Assembly: GCA_902491055.1 (NCBI GenBank)
Contig: CABUGI010000012.1
Coordinates: 1 to 29,744, forward strand
DNA length: 29,744 nt
Source: an uncultured Collinsella sp.
GTDB lineage: Bacteria > Actinomycetota > Coriobacteriia > Coriobacteriales > Coriobacteriaceae
Reading direction: 5' to 3'
The position numbers were made by a program, and so were the translations under genes. The notes beneath the pieces are model-generated. The model was not told the origin of the DNA and ran no database searches. It worked only from the letters and a program-made list of their open reading frames with translations. How positions within the stretch are numbered: the first letter of the stretch is position 1; each line of letters opens with the position of its first letter. Of the stretch, positions 1-8,661 are shown piece after piece.

Positions 1-40
1 CCGCCTGCGTATACTGCAGATGTATGAGTTAGGAGTATCC

Positions 41-2281
41 ATGGCGGAATTTGAAGTAGAACGCGTTGGTGGAGAACTTAAGCGCTTTGGCGTTGAGGGC
101 ACTGAGGTGCCGTTTGAAGTCGTCTCTCCCTATGAGCCTGCCGGTTCCCAGCCTAAGGCCATTGAGTCGCTTGTGCAGGGCGTGAGGGACGGAGACCGCT
201 ATCAGGTTTTGCTGGGCGTGACTGGTTCGGGCAAGACCTTCACGATGGCAAAGACTATTGAGGCCCTGGGAAAGCCGACGCTGGTCATGGCTCCGAATAA
301 AACGCTCGCCGCTCAGCTTGCGAGCGAGCTCAAAGAGTTCTTTCCCAACAACGCTGTGGTCTACTTCGTCTCGTACTACGACTACTATCAGCCCGAGGCG
401 TATGTGCCGCAAAGCGATACATATATCGAGAAAGACTCCTCGATTAACGAAGAGGTTGAGATGCTGCGACATCAGGCGACCGCATCGCTGCTCTCTCGAC
501 GCGATGTGATCGTTGTCGCATCGGTCTCGTGTATCTATGGCATTGGCTCTCCTGAGGACTATGCAGGTCTGGCTCCAAACGTCGACAAGAAGGTGCCGCT
601 CGAGCGCGATGACTTTATCCATGCACTTATCGACATTCAATATGATCGCAATGACTATGACCTGGCACGCGGCACGTTCCGCGTGCGCGGCGATGTTGTC
701 GACGTGTATCCGCCTTATGCCGAGCATCCGTTGCGGTTTGAGTTCTTTGGCGACGAGGTCGAGCTGATTGCCGAGATCGATGAGGTCACCGGTGAGATGC
801 TTCGTGAGTACGAGGCCATCCCTGTATGGCCGGCATCGCACTACGTGACCGAGAAGCCGAAGGTCAAGGCGGCTCTGAAATCGATCAGCGAAGAGTGCGA
901 GAAGCGCGTGGCGGAGCTCAAGGCGACCGACAAGTTGCTCGAGGCGCAGCGTCTGCAGCAGCGCACCGATTATGATCTTGAGATGCTCGAGACGATGGGC
1001 TTTTGCAACGGCATCGAGAACTACTCGCGTCATCTGGACGGTCGCAAGCCGGGTGAGCCGCCGTTTACCCTAATCGATTACTTTCCCAAGGATATGCTCT
1101 GCATCATCGATGAGAGCCATGTGACGGTGCCGCAGGTCCGCGGCATGCACGAAGGTGACCGCTCGCGTAAGGTGACGCTGGTGGAGCACGGTTTTCGTCT
1201 GCCTTCGGCACTCGATAACCGCCCGCTTCGTTTCGATGAGTTTGAGGCGAGGATTCCCCAGTTCATCTACGTCTCGGCTACGCCGGGCGACTATGAGCTG
1301 CGGGTTAGCCAGAACGACGTTGAGCAGATTATTCGTCCGACCGGTCTGCTCGACCCCAAGATCGATGTGCGTCCGGTTCGTGGACAGATTGACGATCTTG
1401 AGGACGAGATTCGCGAGCGCGTTGCCCGCAAGGAGCGCGTGCTGGTGACCACGCTCACCAAGCGCATGGCCGAGGACCTGACCGACCATCTGCTTGATGC
1501 CGGCATTAAGGTCAATTACATGCACTCCGATACGGCGACGATGGACCGTGTCGAGATCCTGCGAACGCTGCGGGAGGGAAAGATCGATGTCCTCGTTGGC
1601 ATCAACCTGCTCCGCGAGGGTCTAGACCTTCCCGAGGTCTCGCTGGTGGCAATTCTCGACGCTGACAAGGAAGGTTTCTTGCGCAACCGCCGTTCGTTGA
1701 TTCAGACGATTGGCCGTGCGGCCCGTAATGCCGACGGCGAGGTCATCATGTATGCAGACGTTGTTACCGATTCGATGAAAGAGGCCATCGAGGAGACGCA
1801 GCGTCGTCGCGAGATTCAGATGGCATATAACGAAGAGCACGGCATTGTGCCCAAGACGGTCCGCAAGGCCATTAACGACATTTCGAGCTTTATTGCCGAG
1901 GCCGAAAAGACTGTGGGCTCGAAGGGACGCTCGAGAGGCGATTCGCTGGGTCACGGTGCGTTCTATACGCCCGACGAAAACGGCGAGGGCGCCGCGCCGG
2001 AGACGGTGGCACCCGAGCAGACGCTTGCCGAGCAGCTGGAAGGGCTGCCGCATGACGAGCTCGTGCGGATCGTCGAGACCATGGAGGAAGACATGCGTAA
2101 CGCTTCCGCCGCCATGGACTTTGAGGAGGCGGCACGTTTGCGCGATGCCGTCGTTCAGATTCGGGCGATGCTTGAGGGCGCATCTGAGGACGAAACGATC
2201 GAGCGTTTGCGTTCGCAGGCTCGCAAGGGCTCTACCTTTGCTTCGGGCAGAAAACGCCAGGGTGCACGATTCAGGAAGTAG
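41..2281 (+). CDS. uvrB: Excinuclease ABC subunit UvrB
   Basis: UvrB is the damage-verifying helicase-like subunit of nucleotide excision repair. It is loaded by UvrA and recruits UvrC. The 746-residue protein is full length for the family. Walker A GVTGSGKT lies near residues 59-66, and the DNA-clamping beta-hairpin rich in Tyr (YYDYYQPEAYV) near 112-122. The DEAD-like box DESH is at 357-360, followed by helicase motifs including QTIGRAARN. A C-terminal UVR domain (about 668-706) is the UvrC/UvrA contact. The ATG at 41 is chosen over an in-frame ATG at 20 because AGGAG at 31-35 sits 5 nt before it. The upstream control region lies outside the window. The gene ends just before a strong hairpin facing convergent minus-strand genes. 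Identification is secure. Confidence 0.97.
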   Translation: MAEFEVERVGGELKRFGVEGTEVPFEVVSPYEPAGSQPKAIESLVQGVRDGDRYQVLLGVTGSGKTFTMAKTIEALGKPTLVMAPNKTLAAQLASELKEFFPNNAVVYFVSYYDYYQPEAYVPQSDTYIEKDSSINEEVEMLRHQATASLLSRRDVIVVASVSCIYGIGSPEDYAGLAPNVDKKVPLERDDFIHALIDIQYDRNDYDLARGTFRVRGDVVDVYPPYAEHPLRFEFFGDEVELIAEIDEVTGEMLREYEAIPVWPASHYVTEKPKVKAALKSISEECEKRVAELKATDKLLEAQRLQQRTDYDLEMLETMGFCNGIENYSRHLDGRKPGEPPFTLIDYFPKDMLCIIDESHVTVPQVRGMHEGDRSRKVTLVEHGFRLPSALDNRPLRFDEFEARIPQFIYVSATPGDYELRVSQNDVEQIIRPTGLLDPKIDVRPVRGQIDDLEDEIRERVARKERVLVTTLTKRMAEDLTDHLLDAGIKVNYMHSDTATMDRVEILRTLREGKIDVLVGINLLREGLDLPEVSLVAILDADKEGFLRNRRSLIQTIGRAARNADGEVIMYADVVTDSMKEAIEETQRRREIQMAYNEEHGIVPKTVRKAINDISSFIAEAEKTVGSKGRSRGDSLGHGAFYTPDENGEGAAPETVAPEQTLAEQLEGLPHDELVRIVETMEEDMRNASAAMDFEEAARLRDAVVQIRAMLEGASEDETIERLRSQARKGSTFASGRKRQGARFRK

Positions 2282-2285
2282 CGAA

Positions 2286-2319
2286 CAGGCCCCGAGTTCC
2301 TTGTGGAGCTCGGGGCCTG
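2286..2319. terminator. Bidirectional hairpin terminator between convergent genes
   Basis: A 15-bp stem (2286-2300 with 2305-2319, one G-U wobble) closes on a 4-nt TTGT loop. It starts 5 nt after the uvrB stop and 28 nt from the stop of the convergent minus-strand flavoprotein gene. Poly-T tails are weak on both sides, but the position and stability fit a shared terminator. Confidence 0.8.
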
Positions 2320-2346
2320 TGTCGTTCGGACGTGAGAGTTCGTGCA

Positions 2347-3987
2347 CTAAAGGTCTGCTATCAGCGCCTCAGCGCAACGGACGCCGTCGGTGGCGGCACT
2401 CATGATGCCGCCGGCATATCCGGCACCCTCGCCGCAAGGGTAAAGGCCCGGAGTCGACGTGGCGTGGCATGTTCGATCGCGGGTGACGGTGACCGGGGAG
2501 CTCGAACGCGTCTCCACGCCAGTGAGGACCGCATCGGGGCGGTCATAGCCACGCAGTTTCTTACCGAGCAGGGGGATTCCCAAACGAAGCGATTCGACGA
2601 TATGCCGCGGGAGGGCATCGTCGATCGCCGTCCAGGTCACGCCAAGTGGATAGGTTGGTTTTACCTTTCCGGGTGCCGTGCTGGCGCGTCCCTCAAGGAA
2701 ATCTCCGACGAGCTGTGCCGGCGCGTTCCAGTTGGAGCCACCCAGGCGATAGGCGGCTCGCTCGCAGGCGCGCTGGAGCTCAATGCCTGCGAGCGGATCA
2801 TCGCCGGGAAGGTCGTCAGGTGTGACGTTGACGAGTAGGGCGGCATTCGCGTTGCGCCCGCCGCGGGCATTGAGGCTGGCACCGTTGACGCACAGATGGC
2901 CCTGCTCGGAAGAAGCCGCGACAACCTGTCCGCCGGGGCACATACAAAACGAGAATACGCTGCGGCCGTTGGGGAGATGGGCGACAAGCTTGTAGGGGGC
3001 TGCTCCGAGTGCCGGGTGCCCCGCCGAAGGGCCATATTGGGCGCGGTCGATGTCGCGCTGTGGATGCTCGATGCGCACACCCATGGCAAAGGTCTTTTGC
3101 GCGAGGGCAACATTATGTTCTTTGAGAAGCTCGAATACGTCGCGGGCGGAATGGCCGCAGGCGAGAATGAGGTGCTTTGTGGCGATTGTCTCGCTTGTGG
3201 TTTCTTGGGGCGGTTGGACATCGACGCCGGTGATGGCGCCAGATCCATCGGTTCGAATATTGACGAGCTTTGTTCGATAGCGGACGGTTCCACCGAGCTG
3301 CTCGATGCGTTGAGAAATGTTGGTGACGACGGTGGGGAGGATGTCAGAGCCAATGTGCGGCTTGGCGTCCCACAGGATGTCGCGAGGTGAGCCAGCTTCG
3401 ACGAAGGTCTCAAGAATCAGTCGATGGGCAGGATTCTTGGTTCCCGTGTTGAGCTTGCCGTCCGAGAAGGTCCCTGCGCCGCCCAGGCCAAATTGGATAT
3501 TGCTTTCGGGGTCGAGGATACGCTCCTTAAGAAAGAGATCAATTGCTTCCGAGCGGCGAAGTGCGGGGTCGCCGCGCTCGATGAGCAGGGGTTTAAGGCC
3601 CGCTTCGGCAAGGGTCAGGGCGGCGAAGAGACCGGCGCAACCGGCGCCGACAACGACGGGACGCTCCCTGGGTGCATTCGGGACAGGGTTGGGGAATGAA
3701 GGCGCCTCGCCGTCTACCATGCGGATGCGCGAGCGGTCGCGCTCGGCGACGCGGTCGACCACCTCCTGCTCGAGTCGGGAGCTTGTCAGTTCAACTCGAA
3801 AGCTCAAAATAAAATGGACATCTCGCTTTTTACGGGCGTCGATTGACTTGCGATGGAGCTCAATGGCTTTAATCTGGGAATCCTCGCATCGCAGGGCTCG
3901 TTTGACGGCGCGTCTACCAATAGCAAGGCAGGCGGTTTCGTCGCCGGCCTCATCGAGTGACGCGTGGACTTGGGTGATTTCGATCAT
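2347..3987 (-). CDS. COG2509-type FAD-dependent oxidoreductase (uncharacterised dehydrogenase family)
   Basis: This is a 546-residue predicted cytosolic flavoprotein. An N-terminal region of about 105 residues rich in basic residues precedes a dinucleotide-binding Rossmann motif, VVVGAGCAGLFAAL (GxGxxG at 114-119). A C-terminal FAD-closing motif, GEGAGYAGGI, lies just before the end. This architecture matches the COG2509 uncharacterised FAD-dependent dehydrogenases, whose substrate is not established. The ATG at 3987 is preferred over an upstream in-frame extension to 4158 because TAAGGAGA lies 6 nt before it. The extension would also run through the upstream terminator hairpin. The gene follows two other redox or cofactor genes on the same strand, but a terminator-like hairpin separates it from them. 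The physiological reaction cannot be read from sequence. Confidence 0.85.
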   Translation of the reverse strand: MIEITQVHASLDEAGDETACLAIGRRAVKRALRCEDSQIKAIELHRKSIDARKKRDVHFILSFRVELTSSRLEQEVVDRVAERDRSRIRMVDGEAPSFPNPVPNAPRERPVVVGAGCAGLFAALTLAEAGLKPLLIERGDPALRRSEAIDLFLKERILDPESNIQFGLGGAGTFSDGKLNTGTKNPAHRLILETFVEAGSPRDILWDAKPHIGSDILPTVVTNISQRIEQLGGTVRYRTKLVNIRTDGSGAITGVDVQPPQETTSETIATKHLILACGHSARDVFELLKEHNVALAQKTFAMGVRIEHPQRDIDRAQYGPSAGHPALGAAPYKLVAHLPNGRSVFSFCMCPGGQVVAASSEQGHLCVNGASLNARGGRNANAALLVNVTPDDLPGDDPLAGIELQRACERAAYRLGGSNWNAPAQLVGDFLEGRASTAPGKVKPTYPLGVTWTAIDDALPRHIVESLRLGIPLLGKKLRGYDRPDAVLTGVETRSSSPVTVTRDRTCHATSTPGLYPCGEGAGYAGGIMSAATDGVRCAEALIADL

Positions 3988-4013
3988 CGAGGTCTCCTTA
4001 GATGCAAGAAAGA

Positions 4014-4037
4014 GGCCGCCCGGTGTTCCAGACGGCC
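4014..4037 (-). terminator. Intrinsic terminator after the HI0933-type flavoprotein gene
   Basis: Read on the minus strand this is a 10-bp GC-rich stem (two G-U wobbles) with an AACA loop, followed directly by TCTTTCTT. It lies 29 nt past the stop at 4067 and about 15 nt upstream of the next gene's ribosome-binding site. It could therefore act as a full terminator or as an attenuator for the 2347-3987 gene. Confidence 0.75.
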
Positions 4038-4066
4038 CGAATGCGTTTTGATTATAGACTGCGCGG

Positions 4067-5338
4067 CTATAGGCTGCTTGCAGCGCGAATACCCGAGATC
4101 CAAGCCCACGCAAGGTTGAAACCGCCGCAATCGGCATCGATGTCGAGTGCCTCGCCACAGATGTAAAGTGGGGCGCCTGCCGCGTTGCTCACGCAGAGGT
4201 TGGGAGCTGAGACGCTCTCGATGGGCACGCCGCCGCGCGTGACCTGGGCCGAACGCTCCTCTGTCGTCCCATCGACGAGCAGCTTAAAGTGCTTGAGGAT
4301 TGAGACCAGATGGATGACGTCGTACGACCCGGGGCGGCACTGTTCGAATGCGGTGCAGACAACGTGAGAGAACTGCGGGGCGAGCATGCCGTCGAGCCAG
4401 CGGGGGTCGCGGGGTGAAAAGCCGCCGAGCAACTCAACTCGCTGGTTGAGCATATCGAGCAACTCGTCTTTGGAGAGGTCGGGGAAAACGTCGAGCAGAA
4501 TCGTGTCTCCGCGCTGGACGCGACGGGAGAGGTTAAAGGCGGCAACGCCCGAGATGCCAAAGGTTCGGAAGAGCACTTCGCCGTCTTCGCGCCAGAGCTC
4601 CTCGTGATTGCGGGTGAGCGTCAAACGGGCGCGGACGCGCAGACCATCCAGCGTCTTGAGCGCAGTCTGGTCGCCGAAGACCGATGCCGACACAGGGCAG
4701 AGGACGGGATGCTGCGGTGTGAGGGAAAGATTGAACGTCTTCGCGATGTCGGCGGGGCTGCCGCCCGTAGCGATAATTACGGCCTTTGCCTGCAGCGTCT
4801 CGATCTTGCGAGGGGTGTCGGCAAGCGCCTTCCGAAGCGAGCGGACCTCCGTTTTTCGGTCGTCGTGCTTTTTTGCCTTGAGTGCTCGCGCGGGACGGTC
4901 TATTTGGAGCGCCCAGCCCTCGGGCGCTTTGAATGCCGAGGCAACGTTTGCTCCACAGATCAAGGTGATACCCAGGTGATTGCAAGCGTTGAGAAGTGCA
5001 TCGCGCACCGATTCGGCACGAAGGGAGCGCGGATACAGCCGGCCCTCCTCGGAGGTCGTCATGATGCCCAACGAGGAGAAGAAACTGTCGAGCTCTTGCT
5101 CAGGCTGGGGACCCATGACGGATTCGACGAATGCGGGGCGGTTGTACCGCTGGAAATCAATTGATTCGTTGGAAAGGTTGCAGCGGCCGTTGCCGGTCGC
5201 AAGGAGTTTAAGGCCGCAGGCAACATCGCGCTCAACGATGCAGGCGCTTTTGCCTGCGCGTGCGGCCGTAATGGCGGCGGCGAGACCCGAGGCCCCGCCG
5301 CCGATTACCAAGACGTCATAGGAGGCGTTTGCGTTCAC
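4067..5338 (-). CDS. HI0933/BaiN-family NAD(P)/FAD-dependent oxidoreductase
   Basis: This is a 423-residue flavoprotein of the HI0933 (YhiN/BaiN) family. The N-terminal FAD motif is VLVIGGGASGLAAA (GGGASG at 13-18). The family-specific LLATGNGRCNLSN motif follows, then a second nucleotide-contact motif AVIIATGGS, and a C-terminal ICGEALDIDADCGGFNLAWA stretch. A charged Lys/Arg-rich insertion lies mid-protein around residues 155-180. The start is GTG at 5338, immediately next to the stop codon of the upstream Mrp-type gene (5339-5341), so the two are translationally coupled. Its own ribosome site is weak. Family members include the bile-acid enzyme BaiN, but most are uncharacterised, so no substrate is assigned here. 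Confidence 0.88.
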   Translation of the reverse strand: MNANASYDVLVIGGGASGLAAAITAARAGKSACIVERDVACGLKLLATGNGRCNLSNESIDFQRYNRPAFVESVMGPQPEQELDSFFSSLGIMTTSEEGRLYPRSLRAESVRDALLNACNHLGITLICGANVASAFKAPEGWALQIDRPARALKAKKHDDRKTEVRSLRKALADTPRKIETLQAKAVIIATGGSPADIAKTFNLSLTPQHPVLCPVSASVFGDQTALKTLDGLRVRARLTLTRNHEELWREDGEVLFRTFGISGVAAFNLSRRVQRGDTILLDVFPDLSKDELLDMLNQRVELLGGFSPRDPRWLDGMLAPQFSHVVCTAFEQCRPGSYDVIHLVSILKHFKLLVDGTTEERSAQVTRGGVPIESVSAPNLCVSNAAGAPLYICGEALDIDADCGGFNLAWAWISGIRAASSL

Positions 5339-6169
5339 TTAGGCCTCGGCGGTCTCGTGCGGGGCAATGGCCTCGACGGCAGAGACGGCTTGGGGCAGCA
5401 TACCGTCGGGCAGTGCGGTCTCAACCTCGCCCTTGTCGCAAGCCTCGGCGAGTGCCGGATTGATGGGAAGCTGCCCTAGGATCTCGAGGTTGTAACGCTC
5501 GGCGACCTCGGGGAGCTTGCTCTTGCCAAAGACTTCGATCTTCTTACCGCAATCGGGGCACTCGATATAGCTCATGTTTTCGACGATTCCCAAAATGGGC
5601 ACGTTCATCTTCTCGGCCATGTTGACCGCCTTGGCGACAATCATCGAGACCAGATCCTGCGGGCTCGTGACGATGACGATGCCATCGACGGGCAGCGACT
5701 GGAAGACCGTGAGGGCGACGTCGCCCGTTCCCGGAGGCATGTCGACCAGCAGGTAGTCGATGGGGCCCCATGAGGTTTCGCTCCAGAACTGCCTGATGGC
5801 ACCCGCGATAACCGGACCGCGCCAGAGGACGGGGTCGGTTTCGTTTTGGAGCAGCAGGTTAGAGCTCATAATCTTGACGCCGTGCTCGGAGATTTCGGGC
5901 AGCATAAGGTTGCCGAGGGCGTGGACGTGACGTCCGCTCATGCCGAACATCTTAGGGATAGAGGGGCCGGTGATGTCGGCATCGAGGACGCCGACCTTGT
6001 GGCCGTGACGGGCAAGCTCGGTGGCGATGGCACCGGTGACAAACGACTTGCCGACACCGCCCTTGCCGGAAAGCACGGCGATGACGCGTTTGACCTCGGA
6101 CAGCGTATTCTCCTCAAATTGCGACGGCGACGTTTGTCCGCCGGCGGCCTGTGCGTGCTCGCAACCCAT
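5339..6169 (-). CDS. mrp: Mrp/NBP35-family iron-sulfur cluster carrier ATPase
   Basis: This is a 276-residue cytosolic P-loop protein of the Mrp/ApbC/NBP35 family, which carries and transfers Fe-S clusters to apoproteins. The deviant Walker A GKGGVGKS (35-42) with the signature lysine is present, as are DADITGPS and the VDMPPGTGD switch region. The subunit-bridging cluster-binding pair is C204-P-D-C207. There is no N-terminal MIP18/DUF59 domain, so it is the short form. The N-terminus carries one extra cysteine (Cys3). The ATG at 6169 has AAGGAG 6 nt upstream; a longer in-frame reading to 6226 is not needed. It is the first gene of a coupled pair with the HI0933-type flavoprotein. Confidence 0.92.
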   Translation of the reverse strand: MGCEHAQAAGGQTSPSQFEENTLSEVKRVIAVLSGKGGVGKSFVTGAIATELARHGHKVGVLDADITGPSIPKMFGMSGRHVHALGNLMLPEISEHGVKIMSSNLLLQNETDPVLWRGPVIAGAIRQFWSETSWGPIDYLLVDMPPGTGDVALTVFQSLPVDGIVIVTSPQDLVSMIVAKAVNMAEKMNVPILGIVENMSYIECPDCGKKIEVFGKSKLPEVAERYNLEILGQLPINPALAEACDKGEVETALPDGMLPQAVSAVEAIAPHETAEA

Positions 6170-6224
6170 GTATGACTCCTTTGTATATGTTGGGGCCGGG
6201 GCCCCGTGATGTGACACGAGCGTC

Positions 6225-6254
6225 ATTGTACCCTCGTTTGCGAGCGGGAGTCAT
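6225..6254 (-). promoter_or_regulatory. Putative sigma-A-type promoter for the mrp gene
   Basis: On the minus strand, an ATGACT -35 (6249-6254) and a TACAAT -10 (6225-6230) are separated by 18 bp. They lie about 55 bp upstream of the mrp ATG. The leader contains a 14-nt GC palindrome at 6192-6205. The match is by eye only. Confidence 0.5.
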
Positions 6255-6314
6255 TTACGATGCATTTGGGCCGAGCGTGCTTGCAATACGATGGGTCCAA
6301 GCGAATGGGCGGGC

Positions 6315-8468
6315 TTACTGAACTTTGCTGGCGAACTCGAGGTATTGCATGCGCTGCAGCTTGTCGATCGTCGAGGCGTATGGGCTGTCTTCAGATTCCA
6401 AGTCGTAGCGCAGCCCGTCGGCACCAAGGTAGCCGGCGACATTGATGGTGGGCACATCTGACCTTGTTGCAAGCAGAGCCTTTTGATAGTCGGTGAGCGG
6501 GGCGCCGATCTTATTAAGGGTAATGGCTGCAACCTCGTTTGCCCCGACGGTGTCGTAGACGTTGAGCTCGGTATTGCCGGCGATTTCATAGTTAGCCCAG
6601 ACAAAATATGTCGACTGATAGATACGGAAAGCGTGGCTTGCCGTATCTTCCTGAGGGTACAGCTCGTCGTTGAGAGCCGTTGCGGCGCTCGGCTGATGGT
6701 CGCCAAAAAAGACAAGGACAACCGGTCTGCCGATATTGCGGAGCTCGTTGATAAAGTACTCGAGGTCCCGGTCGGATGCGTTGATGCAAGTAAGATAGGT
6801 ATTGAGCGCGCTATTGGCGCCCTCGCTGGCTCCCTCGACCCAATAGTTTGTCAACTCTTCGGCGGGAACGGTGCCATAGTCGTAGCCGCCGTGATTTTGC
6901 ATCGTGACGTCAAAGATGAACTGCGGGGCTTCGTCGGTTCTAAGCAGGTCGAGTATCTTGTCGTAGGTGGCGTAGTCGCATACGCCGGCATGGTAACAGG
7001 GCGCACCTTCGAAATCGCCGATTGAAAGAAAGTCTCCAAAGCCCAGCTGCTGATAGATTTTATCTCGATGGTAGTTGACGGGGTTTTGCGGGTGCATAGC
7101 GGTAGCGGTATACCCAAGCTCTTTAAGGTCCTTTGCCAGGCTGTTGACGCCATTCATCTGATACAGCTGATAGGGGATTTTGCCTAATCCGACAAAGGCC
7201 GTTGTCGCTCCGGTCAAAAATTCGAATTCGGAGTTCGCCGTTCCGCCACCGGCGACCGAAGCGAGCATGGTGCCGCGAACAAGTGTGTCGGGAAGCGAGT
7301 TGTAGAATGCGGGGCCGGTGTACCCGGCCGCCTGGAGCTGCTCAAAGCACGAAAGGTCGCTAAAACTCTCATTCATGACGGCAACAATCGTCGGCTTGAT
7401 TTCATTGAACTGGGCAACAGCCGCCGCGCGCTGCTCGCTCGAGCCATACGTGCTGTCGTAGGTGGCGGCGAGCTCCTGCTCGATGCTCTGCGCCTCATCG
7501 GGCGTATAGTCTTCGGGCTTCTCAATGGGCAACTCGTTGACCATTTCGGTGAACGAAGTGATAAAACCCTGAGACGCATACGTGGTGATGGGCTGCCAAC
7601 GGTCAAATCCAAAATTCAGCGCCTGCTCCAAGTCGATGCTGGAAAAGCCCGAGAGCCCCACAACGGTCACTAGCAGAAAAGCGCAGAGGTTAGCGGCGAT
7701 TGCGGGGAAGACATGGGTGGGCGTACGGAGCTTTCTCGGTCGGATAAGCGAAAGAAGCCCCAGGGAAATCTCCAGCAGGGCTAGAGAGGTTACGATTCCG
7801 GCGGTAAAGGTAAACTCGTATCCCTCGCTCACTTCCATTGCGGTGCCAAGGGCCAAGATATCGCTTGGCAGGATGGCCTCGCCTTTAAACGTTATGACGA
7901 AGTGCTCGGCAATGCCAAGGATGCAACAGGCGACGGGCACGAGGGCCATGACGCCTCCATGACGCTGTCCCAGCAAATAAAGGGAGAGCAGAACCGTCGC
8001 GAGCAGCCCGACGGAAAACCCGAATGAGTTGGCGGGAATGCGATAGAACGTTTCGTTGCAGGCAATTTCGAGTGAAACGAACGAGAGCGCTGAAACAGCG
8101 GCGATGACAAGGATGTCACGGCAAATACAGGCAACCGTTCCCGTCGCAAGATCGGTTTGGTCGATAAGTCCCGAAACCAAGGGCTCGACAAGAAGTATGA
8201 CGGCGGCAGCACCGAGCGCCGAATAAGAAAGGACCCATAGGGAACTGTCCTCATTTACGAGCAATTGATTCGTAATCCATGCAGCTACCATGCCGAGCGG
8301 GATGAGGAGCGTCGCGCACCAAAAGACGCGGGCAATGGGTGGCTTTTCATTGTGTTTGATTGAAAAATACACGCGCACGACGACGGTGGCCACGATAAGG
8401 ATGGCGATGAATATGGGCAGATTGGCCATGTCACTCGAAGTGATTTCAAGGGGGATATCTTCGGTCAT
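6315..8468 (-). CDS. LTA-synthase-family membrane sulfatase-fold phosphoglycerol transferase
   Basis: This 717-residue protein has about eight hydrophobic segments in its first ~290 residues, then a linker and an extracellular alkaline-phosphatase/sulfatase-fold domain. That is the architecture of lipoteichoic acid synthases and related envelope phosphoglycerol transferases. Metal and catalytic positions visible are Glu367 (MNESFSDL), the likely nucleophile Thr410 (GGGTANSEFEFL), and Asp590-His591 (FFGDHQPS). An intramembrane motif, KGEAILPSDILAL, is also typical. The ATG at 8468 follows AGAGGA with 6-nt spacing; the in-frame extension to 8543 is disregarded. It is probably a single-gene transcript divergent from uvrA. 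The acceptor polymer is unknown, and other phosphoethanolamine or phosphoglycerol transfer roles are possible. Confidence 0.88.
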   Translation of the reverse strand: MTEDIPLEITSSDMANLPIFIAILIVATVVVRVYFSIKHNEKPPIARVFWCATLLIPLGMVAAWITNQLLVNEDSSLWVLSYSALGAAAVILLVEPLVSGLIDQTDLATGTVACICRDILVIAAVSALSFVSLEIACNETFYRIPANSFGFSVGLLATVLLSLYLLGQRHGGVMALVPVACCILGIAEHFVITFKGEAILPSDILALGTAMEVSEGYEFTFTAGIVTSLALLEISLGLLSLIRPRKLRTPTHVFPAIAANLCAFLLVTVVGLSGFSSIDLEQALNFGFDRWQPITTYASQGFITSFTEMVNELPIEKPEDYTPDEAQSIEQELAATYDSTYGSSEQRAAAVAQFNEIKPTIVAVMNESFSDLSCFEQLQAAGYTGPAFYNSLPDTLVRGTMLASVAGGGTANSEFEFLTGATTAFVGLGKIPYQLYQMNGVNSLAKDLKELGYTATAMHPQNPVNYHRDKIYQQLGFGDFLSIGDFEGAPCYHAGVCDYATYDKILDLLRTDEAPQFIFDVTMQNHGGYDYGTVPAEELTNYWVEGASEGANSALNTYLTCINASDRDLEYFINELRNIGRPVVLVFFGDHQPSAATALNDELYPQEDTASHAFRIYQSTYFVWANYEIAGNTELNVYDTVGANEVAAITLNKIGAPLTDYQKALLATRSDVPTINVAGYLGADGLRYDLESEDSPYASTIDKLQRMQYLEFASKVQ

Positions 8469-8488
8469 GGACGTTCCTCTGTTACGGC

Positions 8489-8517
8489 AAATTAAGTTCA
8501 GTATTAGATTACTGTAA
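8489..8517 (-). promoter_or_regulatory. Putative promoter of the LTA-synthase-like gene
   Basis: On the minus strand, TTACAG (8512-8517) and TAATTT (8489-8494) are spaced by 17 bp, immediately upstream of the ribosome-binding site. The implied 5' leader is only about 14 nt, which is short, so confidence is limited. Confidence 0.35.
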
Positions 8518-8586
8518 CCTTTCCACGGCATTTCGAGAAACAAAGCGCCCGATACGCAAAGCTAAAGGTCTGCGAATCTTGTATTA

Positions 8587-8600
8587 CGAACATCTGTGCG
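8587..8600. promoter_or_regulatory. LexA (SOS) box upstream of uvrA
   Basis: CGAAC-N4-GTGCG matches the Gram-positive/actinobacterial LexA operator CGAAC-N4-GTTCG at 9 of 10 defined positions. It lies 62 bp before the uvrA start. uvrA is a classical SOS gene, so the context supports LexA control. No clear -35/-10 pair could be fixed around it. Confidence 0.65.
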
Positions 8601-8661
8601 CGTCGAGTGCGCTAAACTCATCGACAGTATGATTCGATGCAATAGGAGGCAAGGAGCTTCC

